DNA of 15,905 bases from Pseudomonadota bacterium (GTDB lineage: Bacteria > Pseudomonadota > Gammaproteobacteria > Xanthomonadales > Xanthomonadaceae): NCBI GenBank assembly GCA_023393895.1, contig JAEXBT010000130.1, forward strand, positions 1 through 15,905, written 5' to 3'. This document shows positions 1 through 7,423 of this stretch, piece by piece. The position numbers and the translations under genes were made by a program. Below the pieces are notes generated by a model. It was not told where the DNA came from and did not search any database. It saw only the letters and a list, made by a program, of their open reading frames with translations. Each line of letters starts with the position of its first letter. Positions within the stretch are counted from its first letter, which is position 1.

Positions 1-1352
<1,352 letters not shown>

Positions 1353-1353
1353 A

Positions 1354-1378
1354 CGTACCGGGGTTGGAAAGCGGTACG
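1354..1378. promoter_or_regulatory. Inverted repeat between tgt and yajC
   Basis: CGTACCG at 1354-1360 is matched by its exact reverse complement CGGTACG at 1372-1378, separated by 11 bases. It begins one base after the tgt stop and its right arm ends 14 bases before the yajC -10-like hexamer, so it covers the place of that promoter's -35. It could be a protein-binding site or a weak hairpin. No T-tract follows, so it is not a typical intrinsic terminator. Confidence 0.3.
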
Positions 1379-1391
1379 GGTGGCCCCATGG

Positions 1392-1397
1392 CATAAT
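1392..1397 (+). promoter_or_regulatory. -10-like hexamer CATAAT upstream of yajC
   Basis: CATAAT matches five of six bases of the -10 consensus and lies 29 bases before the yajC ATG, which would give a leader of about 23 bases. A TTGGAA at 1364-1369 resembles a -35 but is 22 bp away, too far for a standard promoter. This suggests yajC-secD-secF can be transcribed separately from tgt. Confidence 0.35.
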
Positions 1398-1426
1398 TCC
1401 CCGTTGCTTTCCGATTGGATGTCCCG

Positions 1427-1771
1427 ATGAACCTGCTCGACCTGCTGATCCCCGCCGCCCATGCCCAGGCCGCCGCGCCCGCCGCGCAGCCGCAGGGCGG
1501 CCTCGGCATGATGCTGATGCCGCTGATCCTGATCGCGATCATGTATTTCCTGATGATCCGCCCGCAGATGAAGCGCGCCAAGGAACACCGGGCGATGCTG
1601 GATGCGCTCAACCTGGGCGACGAAGTGATCACCGGCGGCGGCCTGGCCGGCGTCATCACCCACATCGGCGACAACTTCGTCACCGTGGAAATCGCCGACA
1701 ACGTGCGCGTGCGCGTGCAGAAGTCCTCGGTCGGCAACGTGCTGCCGAAGGGCTCGCTGAAGGCCTCCTGA
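1427..1771 (+). CDS. yajC: Preprotein translocase subunit YajC
   Basis: YajC is a small single-span inner-membrane protein that joins SecD and SecF in the accessory complex of the SecYEG translocon. The 114-residue product (E. coli 110) has a short Ala/Pro-rich N-terminal tail, a membrane segment at about residues 26-44 (GMMLMPLILIAIMYFLMI), and directly after it the family signature RPQMKRAKEH. The rest is a cytoplasmic beta-rich domain with LGDEVITGGGLAG. The ATG at 1427 is chosen over an in-frame TTG at 1415 because YajC proteins start just before the hydrophobic LLDLLIPAAHA stretch. Its position before secD and secF is the standard order. Confidence 0.96.
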   Translation: MNLLDLLIPAAHAQAAAPAAQPQGGLGMMLMPLILIAIMYFLMIRPQMKRAKEHRAMLDALNLGDEVITGGGLAGVITHIGDNFVTVEIADNVRVRVQKSSVGNVLPKGSLKAS

Positions 1772-1823
1772 CCTCATCCTCTCCCTCTGCGCGCGTCCCG
1801 TGGCGGACGTGCGGGTGAACGCC

Positions 1824-3698
1824 ATGCTTGAGTTTCCGCGCTGGAAATACGTCCTGATCCTGCTGGTGCTGATCGCCAGCACGCTCTACTCGCTGCCCAA
1901 CCTGTACCCCAAGGATCCCTCGGTGCAGGTGACCGCCAACCGCGGTTCCGCCACCGGCATCACGCTGCGGCAGAAGGTGGAGCAGGGCGTATCCGCGGCC
2001 GGCCTGCAGCCCAAGGCGATCGAGGCGGTGGAGGATGCTACTGTCATGGTCCGCCTGAACTCGCCGGACCAGCAGACCCAGTTGCAGGATGCGCTGCGTG
2101 GCTCGCTCGGCAACGACTATTCGGTGGCGCTGAACCTGCTGCCCACGGTGCCGAAGTGGCTGGAGTCGATCGGCGCGCGACCGATGTCGCTTGGCCTCGA
2201 CCTGCAGGGTGGCATCCACTTCCTGATGCAGGTGGAAGAGCAGGCCGCGGTGCAGAAGCGCATGGAGGCCTATGCCGAGAACATGCGCAGCCTGCTGCGT
2301 GATGCACGCATCCAGTATCGCTCGGTGGATGTGCGCCCGGACCACAGCGTGGTCGTCTCGTTGCCGCAGGGCGGCAGCACCGACGCCTCGCAGGCCGCGC
2401 TGGTCCGCGGGCTCGGCACGCCGGCGGCCGGCGGCCCCGGCTTCACCTGGTCGGTGCAGAACGGCAATCTCGTGGCGCGCCTGTCGGAGGCCGAGATCAA
2501 CCGCATCGCGATCGACGCGGTCGACCAGAACCGCACCGTGATCGCCGAGCGCATCAATGCACTCGGCGTGGCCGAGCCGGTGCTGCAGCGCCAAGGCGCG
2601 GATCGTCTCGTCATCCAGCTGCCGGGCCTGCAGGACACCGCCGAAGCCAAGCGCCAGATCGGTGCCACGGCGACGCTGGAGTTCCGCGCGGTCACCGGCG
2701 ACGAAGCGGCAGCCGCGGCCGCGCAGTCCAGCGGCCAGGTGCCGCCGGATTCGCGCATCTATCTCAACCAGGACGGCCAGCCGATCCTGCTCTCCAAGCG
2801 CGTGCTGGTCTCCGGCGACGAACTGCTCTCCGCCGTGCCCGGCATGGACCAGCAGTCGGGTTCGCCCAACGTCAGCATCACGCTCAACGCCGCCGGCGGC
2901 AAGCGCATGCTCGACCACACCATCGACCACGTTGGCCAGCGCCTGGGCGTGGTCTACATCGAACGCATCCCGACCACCACCATGGTCGATGGCAAGGAAG
3001 TGCAGGGCTCGCGCACCGAGGAGCGAGTGATCAGCGCGTCCACCATCCAGGGCGTGTTCGGCAACCAGTTCCAGACCACCGGCCTGTCGCAGGAAGAAGC
3101 GCAGAGCCTGGCCAAGCAGCTGAAGTCCGGTGCGTTGGCCGCGCCGATGTTCTTCGCTGACCAGCGCACGGTGGGCCCCAGCCTCGGCAAGGAGAACGTC
3201 GAGCGCGGCACCAAGGCGGTGCTGTACGCCTTCGTGTTCACCCTCATCTTCTTCCTGGTCTATTACCGCATGTTCGGGCTGATCACCTGCATGGCGCTGC
3301 TGTTCAACCTGTTGATGGTGGTCGCGGTGTTGTCCCTGTTCGGCGCGACGATGACGCTGCCGGGCTTCGCCGGCTTGGCGCTGACGGTCGCGATGTCGGT
3401 GGACGCCAACGTGCTGATCAACGAGCGCATCCGCGAGGAATTGCGCGCGGGGATGCCACCCAAGGCGGCGATCGCGACCGGTTACGAGAAGGCCTCGGGC
3501 ACGATCTTCGACTCCAACATGACCGCGCTGCTCGCCGGCATCGCGTTGTATGCGTTCGGCACCGGCCCGCTCAAGGGCTTTGCGGTGACGATGGTGATCG
3601 GCATCCTGACCTCGGTGTTCACGGCCGTGACGGTGTCGCGTGCGCTGGCCACGTTGATCTACGGCCGCCGCAAGAAGCTGAAGTCGATCGCGATCTGA
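1824..3698 (+). CDS. secD: Protein translocase subunit SecD
   Basis: SecD uses the proton motive force, together with SecF, to pull exported proteins out of the SecYEG channel on the periplasmic side. The 624-residue product (E. coli 615) has one membrane span at about 9-27, the SecD signature GLDLQGGIHF at 124-133, a large periplasmic P1 region to about residue 460, then the membrane block of five spans. Asp527 in MSVDANVLINERIREEL matches the conserved transmembrane Asp used in proton movement. The ATG at 1824 gives the family-typical MLEFPRWKY start; a GTG at 1800 would add eight unconserved residues. The 52-base gap after yajC begins with a pyrimidine-rich stretch and has no clear Shine-Dalgarno sequence. 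secF follows after 13 bases. Confidence 0.97.
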   Translation: MLEFPRWKYVLILLVLIASTLYSLPNLYPKDPSVQVTANRGSATGITLRQKVEQGVSAAGLQPKAIEAVEDATVMVRLNSPDQQTQLQDALRGSLGNDYSVALNLLPTVPKWLESIGARPMSLGLDLQGGIHFLMQVEEQAAVQKRMEAYAENMRSLLRDARIQYRSVDVRPDHSVVVSLPQGGSTDASQAALVRGLGTPAAGGPGFTWSVQNGNLVARLSEAEINRIAIDAVDQNRTVIAERINALGVAEPVLQRQGADRLVIQLPGLQDTAEAKRQIGATATLEFRAVTGDEAAAAAAQSSGQVPPDSRIYLNQDGQPILLSKRVLVSGDELLSAVPGMDQQSGSPNVSITLNAAGGKRMLDHTIDHVGQRLGVVYIERIPTTTMVDGKEVQGSRTEERVISASTIQGVFGNQFQTTGLSQEEAQSLAKQLKSGALAAPMFFADQRTVGPSLGKENVERGTKAVLYAFVFTLIFFLVYYRMFGLITCMALLFNLLMVVAVLSLFGATMTLPGFAGLALTVAMSVDANVLINERIREELRAGMPPKAAIATGYEKASGTIFDSNMTALLAGIALYAFGTGPLKGFAVTMVIGILTSVFTAVTVSRALATLIYGRRKKLKSIAI

Positions 3699-3711
3699 GG
3701 AAGCCACAGAC

Positions 3712-4713
3712 ATGAAAATCTTTCCGCTGACCCTGATCCCGAACAACACCCGCATCGACTTCATGCGCTTGCGCACGGTGTCGGTGGCGCTTTCGGTCCT
3801 GCTGGCGCTTGCCGCGATCGGAGCGATCGCCGTCAAGGGGTTCAACTTCGCACTGGACTTCACCGGTGGCGTGGGCGTCGAGTTGCACTTCCAGAGTCCG
3901 CCGGGCGTGGACGCGGTGCGCGACCGGCTGGATGCGGCCGGCTTCGAGGGCGCCCAGGTCCAGACCTACGGCACCGGCAGCGACATGCTGGTGCGATTGC
4001 AGGACCAAGGGGCGCATGCGGCACGCACCGCCGCGGTCGGTGGCGAGCAGGCCGGTGGCGAGGCAGCCGCGGCCGGCATCGCGCAGCAGATCGCCAAGGC
4101 GGCCTCCGCGCCCGGCAACCAGGCCGAGGTTCGTTCCAGCTCGGTGATCAGCGCCCAGGTCGGCCGTGACCTGGCGCGAAACGCCATCATGGCGATGACC
4201 TTCGTGATCCTGGGCTTCATGGCCTACATCGCGTTCCGCTTCGAATGGAAGTTCGCGGTGGCGGCGATCCTGACCACGCTGCACGACGTGCTGGTGGTGG
4301 CGGGCTTCTTCGCGCTCACCCAACGCGAGTTCGACCTGACGCTGATGGCCGGCCTGCTGACCGTCATGGGCTTCTCGATCAACGACACCATCGTGGTGTT
4401 CGATCGCGTGCGCGAGAATTTCCGCACGATGCGCGCCGACCCGTTGACCGTGCTCAACACCTCGATCAACCAGACGCTCTCGCGCACCATCATCACCTCG
4501 GTCGTCGCCTTCCTGACCGGCCTGGCGCTCTACCTCTACGGGGGTGGCTCGCTGGAAGGCATGGCGGTTTCGCAGATGATGGGTATCGTCATCGGCACGC
4601 TGTCGTCGATCTTCGTGGCCTGCACGCTGCTCACCTACGGGCCGCTGAAGGTCACCAAGCAGGACCTGATGCCGAAGGCACGCGACGAGGCCGCGCTGGC
4701 CCGCCGCCCCTGA
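3712..4713 (+). CDS. secF: Protein translocase subunit SecF
   Basis: SecF pairs with SecD in the inner membrane to complete protein export. The product is 333 residues (E. coli 323). It shows a first span at about 22-42, the conserved FALDFTGG motif (Asp49 to Gly53), a periplasmic domain to about 155, then the five-span block. Within that block MGFSINDTIVVFDRVREN carries Asp225, and Arg258 sits in LSRTIITS; these align with the charged pair implicated in proton conduction in E. coli SecF (D213 and R247). The periplasmic domain contains an Ala/Gly-rich stretch (about 105-130), probably a flexible insert. A GAGGAAG ribosome-binding site overlapping the end of secD sets the start. A strong terminator follows. 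Confidence 0.97.
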   Translation: MKIFPLTLIPNNTRIDFMRLRTVSVALSVLLALAAIGAIAVKGFNFALDFTGGVGVELHFQSPPGVDAVRDRLDAAGFEGAQVQTYGTGSDMLVRLQDQGAHAARTAAVGGEQAGGEAAAAGIAQQIAKAASAPGNQAEVRSSSVISAQVGRDLARNAIMAMTFVILGFMAYIAFRFEWKFAVAAILTTLHDVLVVAGFFALTQREFDLTLMAGLLTVMGFSINDTIVVFDRVRENFRTMRADPLTVLNTSINQTLSRTIITSVVAFLTGLALYLYGGGSLEGMAVSQMMGIVIGTLSSIFVACTLLTYGPLKVTKQDLMPKARDEAALARRP

Positions 4714-4728
4714 GTGACCGCGCTCACG

Positions 4729-4754
4729 AAAAGCCCCGCTCGGGCGGGGCTTTT
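4729..4754. terminator. Bidirectional intrinsic terminator between secF and suhB
   Basis: AAAAGCCCCG at 4729-4738 pairs with CGGGGCTTTT at 4745-4754 around a six-base loop, and T-runs flank the GC stem on both strands. It starts 15 bases after the secF stop and ends 22 bases before the suhB stop, so it can end both converging transcripts. Confidence 0.92.
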
Positions 4755-4776
4755 TCGTTCTCGGCCCGGTGGCAGC

Positions 4777-5598
4777 TCAGGCGCGGAAGCTGGCGGTGTA
4801 TCCGCTGTCGACGAGCAGTTTCTGCAGCGATTCCGCGATGCGCACGTTGCCCGCGACCAGTCCGCGGCTTTCGATCCCGCGGGCATCCATCGGCGCGGTC
4901 GGTGCCCCGTTGAAATCGGCCACCTTGCCGCCTGCTTCGCGGACCAGCAGCACGCCGGCAGCGATGTCCCAGGGCATCACGCCCGCCTCGAAATAGGCAT
5001 CCAGACGGCCACAGGCGACATAGGCCAGGTCCAGCGCGGCCGAACCGGTGCGGCGCAGATCCTCGGCTTGCGTCAGCAGCTGGCGGGCCGCTTCCAGCTG
5101 GGCGCCGGTGCGTTCTCGTTCTCGCGGGTGGAAGCCGGTGGCGACTAGCGCGCCTTCCAGCGTCTTGCGCTCGGCCACGCGGATGCGCTTGTCGTTGAGC
5201 ACGGCGCCGTAGCCCTTGCTGGCGGTGAACAGTTCGTTGCGCAGCGGGTCGAAGATGACGCCATGCTGCGGTTCGCCGTTCTCCACCAGTGCGATCGACA
5301 CGCAGTAGTGGGGCAGGCCGCGCAGGTAGTTGCTGGTGCCATCGAGCGGGTCGATCACCCACACGCTGCGACCCTTGCCCTGCAGTCCGCCTTCCTCGCC
5401 GAGGATCGCGTAGTCGGGCGCGGCGCGCTTGAGTTCGCGGATCGCGGCTTCCTCCGCCTGTGAATCGACATCGCTGGCGTAGTCCTGGCGGCCCTTTTCG
5501 ACCACGTTGAGCGCGTCCAGGCGACTGATGTTGCGCAGAAGCACGTTGCCGGCCGCACGCGCGGCCTTGACCATGAGGGTGACTGCAGGTTTCTGCAT
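4777..5598 (-). CDS. suhB: Inositol-1-monophosphatase family protein SuhB
   Basis: SuhB is a magnesium-dependent inositol monophosphatase. In E. coli its main role is as a partner of the Nus factors in rRNA antitermination and ribosome assembly. The 273-residue product (E. coli 267) has the three metal-site motifs in order: GEEGG at 67-71, [15 protein letters not shown] from residue 80 with metal ligands Asp83 and Asp86, and [16 protein letters not shown] from 210 with Asp211. The enzyme site therefore looks intact. The gene is divergent from trmJ, the same arrangement as in E. coli. The only ribosome-binding hint is an AGG at 5608-5610, just downstream of a boxA-like sequence, which suggests a regulated leader (described separately). 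Confidence 0.95.
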   Translation of the reverse strand: MQKPAVTLMVKAARAAGNVLLRNISRLDALNVVEKGRQDYASDVDSQAEEAAIRELKRAAPDYAILGEEGGLQGKGRSVWVIDPLDGTSNYLRGLPHYCVSIALVENGEPQHGVIFDPLRNELFTASKGYGAVLNDKRIRVAERKTLEGALVATGFHPRERERTGAQLEAARQLLTQAEDLRRTGSAALDLAYVACGRLDAYFEAGVMPWDIAAGVLLVREAGGKVADFNGAPTAPMDARGIESRGLVAGNVRIAESLQKLLVDSGYTASFRA

Positions 5599-5614
5599 CG
5601 GGAAGCGCCTGGCT

Positions 5615-5626
5615 GGATAAAGAACG
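5615..5626 (-). promoter_or_regulatory. boxA-like Nus-factor site in the suhB leader
   Basis: Read on the minus strand this is CGTTCTTTATCC. It matches the rRNA boxA consensus TGCTCTTTAACA at eight of twelve positions, including the TCTTTA core. It lies 16 bases before the suhB ATG and four bases upstream of the weak AGG ribosome-binding site, so a bound NusB/NusE (S10) complex could block translation. E. coli suhB is known to be autoregulated through a boxA in its leader. The match is imperfect, so this is a candidate. Confidence 0.5.
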
Positions 5627-5627
5627 A

Positions 5628-5647
5628 ACCCGGCTTCGAAACCGGGT
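5628..5647 (-). promoter_or_regulatory. Hairpin at the 5' end of the suhB leader (boxB-like or operator)
   Basis: ACCCGG at 5628-5633 and CCGGGT at 5642-5647 are exact inverted repeats with an imperfect TTCGAA centre. In the predicted suhB RNA this forms a hairpin immediately followed by the boxA-like element, the boxB-then-boxA order of rRNA leaders. As DNA it is also a palindrome that could bind a regulator of the divergent suhB and trmJ promoters. Confidence 0.5.
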
Positions 5648-5652
5648 CGCGC

Positions 5653-5662
5653 AGTTTAACAT
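5653..5662. promoter_or_regulatory. Shared AT-rich -10 region for divergent suhB and trmJ
   Basis: The only AT-rich block in the 71-bp divergent region is AGTTTAACAT. On the plus strand TAACAT (5657-5662) is a -10-like hexamer ending seven bases before the trmJ ATG. On the minus strand TAAACT (5658-5653) is a -10-like hexamer that would start suhB RNA near 5646, at the foot of the hairpin. The -35 matches are poor on both strands. Confidence 0.35.
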
Positions 5663-5669
5663 TCGACCG

Positions 5670-6446
5670 ATGAGCGATGTTTCCAGCCCTGCTTCCCGTA
5701 TCCGGATCGTGATGGTCGGCACCCAGCATCCCGGCAACCTCGGCTCGGCCGCGCGCGCGATGCGAACGATGGGCTTGGCGCGCATGGTGCTGGTGGCGCC
5801 GGAGAAGGTGCCGAACCTTGAAACCGCCTCGATGGCGGCTGGCGCCGAGTCGCTGGTGTTCGAAGCGCCGGTGTTTGCCACGCTGGCCGAGGCCGTGGCC
5901 GACTGCCGTCTGGTGCTTGGGTGCACGGCACGCAGCCGGCGCATCGCGCTGGAGGAGCTGGCGCCGCGCCAGGCCGCCGCGCGTGCCGTCGGCGCCGCAG
6001 GAGAGGGCGGGGAGGTGGCACTGGTGTTTGGCCGCGAGCGCACCGGCCTGGACAACCACGAGCTGCAGCTCTGCCATGCCGCCGTGCACATCCCGTCCGA
6101 TCCATCGTTCAGTTCACTCAACCTGGCCGCTGCGGTGCAGGTGCTGGCGTATGAGCTGCGGCTGGCGCTCCTGGAGGGGGCGGATGCCGCTGCACCACTG
6201 ACACCGGCAAGCGGCAGTGACGCGTCGCCCGCGTCCCACGCGGAACTGGAAGGCTTCTTCGCCCAGCTCGGCGAAACGCTGGATGCGATCGATTTCCACA
6301 AGGGGCGCACGCCCGAGTCGGCGCTGCGCAAGCTGCGTCGGATCTTCCTGCGTGCGGACATGAACGCACGCGAGGTACGGCTGATGCGCGGAGTGCTGGC
6401 CGATGCACAGCGCATGGCGCGCCTGGCCGAAGGCAAACCCGGTTGA
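5670..6446 (+). CDS. trmJ: tRNA (cytidine/uridine-2'-O-)-methyltransferase TrmJ
   Basis: TrmJ methylates the 2'-O of nucleotide 32 in the anticodon loop of several tRNAs using S-adenosylmethionine. The 258-residue product has the SPOUT fold motifs: RIVMVGTQHPGNLGSAARAM from about residue 12, with the family Asn and Arg; LVFGRERTGL at 118-127; and the knot region SSLNLAAAVQVLAYELR from about 147. The C-terminal third is helical and ends in the typical LRRIFLRADMNAREVRLMRG segment. It is divergent from suhB, as in E. coli, but iscR is not next to it here. No Shine-Dalgarno sequence precedes the ATG, which sits where a transcript from the upstream -10-like element would begin. Confidence 0.95.
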   Translation: MSDVSSPASRIRIVMVGTQHPGNLGSAARAMRTMGLARMVLVAPEKVPNLETASMAAGAESLVFEAPVFATLAEAVADCRLVLGCTARSRRIALEELAPRQAAARAVGAAGEGGEVALVFGRERTGLDNHELQLCHAAVHIPSDPSFSSLNLAAAVQVLAYELRLALLEGADAAAPLTPASGSDASPASHAELEGFFAQLGETLDAIDFHKGRTPESALRKLRRIFLRADMNAREVRLMRGVLADAQRMARLAEGKPG

Positions 6447-6508
6447 GCCATGCGGGCGTTGGGGCTTTCGGTTAGTCTGCCGCTCTGCCGCCCCCACTGA
6501 AAGACAAC

Positions 6509-7423
6509 GTGTCCGGACCGATTCGCGCCTTGGCCTTGAGCCTGCTGGCCTGGTGCCTGCTCACGTCAACGGCGCGTGCCGAGGACGGCGTTCTGGTGCT
6601 TGGTCGGGTCAGCGACGATCCCAAGGCCCACTACGAGCAACTCAAGCCGCTGCTCGACTATGTGGTGCCACGCATGAAGGATGTCGGCATCCGCGAAGGC
6701 CGCATCCTGATGGCCAAGGGTGATCGGCAGATGGCCAGCTACCTGCGCAGCGGTCGAGTCGACTGGGTGACCGAGACCCCAGCCAGTGCCGTGCTGCTCC
6801 GGCAACGGGCGGAGGCAGTTCCGCTGCTGAGCACTGCACGCGGCGGTTCTCAGGAGTACACCACGGTGTTCTTCGTGCGCAGGGACAGCCAGCTGCGCGC
6901 CATCGAGGACCTGCGCGGGGGCGCGATCGCTTTCCAGAACCCCGCGTCCACCAGTGCCTATGTGGTCCCCGCCTACGAGTTGCTGTCGCGCGGGCTGCGG
7001 CTCGAGGTGCAGATCTCGCCGGTGGACCGTCCGTTTGGCAGCTCGGTGGGCTATGTCTTCGCCCGCAGCGAGCGCAACATCGTGACCTGGGTGGCCAAGG
7101 GGCTGGTCGATGCCGGCGCCGTCAGTGACCAGGACTGGCGCGACCCCGCCCGTGTCCCCGACAGCTACCGGCGCCAGTTGCGGGTATTGCATGTCAGCAA
7201 GCCGTTCCCGCGTGCGCTCGAGCTGGTCAGCGCCAGCACGCGTCCGGAGATTCGTGCGCGACTGAAGGAGGTCCTGCTGCAGGCGCCGAATGATCCGGCC
7301 GGCGCCAAGGCGCTCGCGGCGTTCTTCGGCACGGCCGGTTTCAAGCCCATCGATGCCGGAATGCTCCGGAAGCTCGATTACATCGAGGCGGCCGTCAACC
7401 GGGTCAGGGAAGAGGTCGAGTGA
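6509..7423 (+). CDS. PhnD-like periplasmic substrate-binding protein
   Basis: This 304-residue protein belongs to the phosphate/phosphite/phosphonate-binding family (PF12974 type). It starts with a clear Sec signal peptide, MSGPIRALALSLLAWCLLTSTARA, cleaved after residue 24. The Cys at 16 does not fit a lipobox because Trp precedes it. The mature protein has the family FQNPASTSAYVVP motif; Ser147-Thr148-Ser149 correspond to the S-T-S that holds the phosphonate group in E. coli PhnD. The later GLVDAGAVSDQDW matches the family's D-A-G-A-V segment. GTG is the only start that gives the signal peptide. The stop overlaps the start of the GGDEF-EAL gene, and no ABC ATPase or permease adjoins. A sensory role for the pair is therefore inferred; the ligand is unknown. 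Confidence 0.85.
   Translation: MSGPIRALALSLLAWCLLTSTARAEDGVLVLGRVSDDPKAHYEQLKPLLDYVVPRMKDVGIREGRILMAKGDRQMASYLRSGRVDWVTETPASAVLLRQRAEAVPLLSTARGGSQEYTTVFFVRRDSQLRAIEDLRGGAIAFQNPASTSAYVVPAYELLSRGLRLEVQISPVDRPFGSSVGYVFARSERNIVTWVAKGLVDAGAVSDQDWRDPARVPDSYRRQLRVLHVSKPFPRALELVSASTRPEIRARLKEVLLQAPNDPAGAKALAAFFGTAGFKPIDAGMLRKLDYIEAAVNRVREEVE

Noticed and set aside
1772..1800. Pyrimidine-rich stretch between yajC and secD as a Rho-loading or arrest-peptide leader
   Set aside because: Only about 28 bases, no leader ORF of the SecM or VemP type and no supporting structure.
1680..3863. 727-codon open frame on the minus strand opposite yajC-secD-secF
   Set aside because: Lies antisense to three well-recognised genes; its product is rich in Arg, His and Gln with no domain. 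GC-rich codon bias of the sense genes explains it.
5628..5647. Hairpin read as an intrinsic terminator on the minus strand, followed by TTCGTTCTTTAT
   Set aside because: It sits upstream of suhB with no minus-strand gene ending before it, and the T-rich tail is interrupted by C and G; a leader element fits better.
4724..6451. 575-codon minus-strand frame across suhB and trmJ
   Set aside because: Overlaps suhB in another frame and trmJ in antisense; both of those are clear family members.
6447..6508. Promoter for the PhnD-like gene (TTGGGG at 6459, TTAGTCT at 6472)
   Set aside because: Spacing of about 8 bp between the hexamer-like words is far too short and the matches are poor.
6524..6580. 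Lipoprotein signal in the PhnD-like protein because of a Cys at residue 16
   Set aside because: The residues before Cys (L-A-W) do not form a lipobox, and a good signal peptidase I site (ARA/E) follows at 24.
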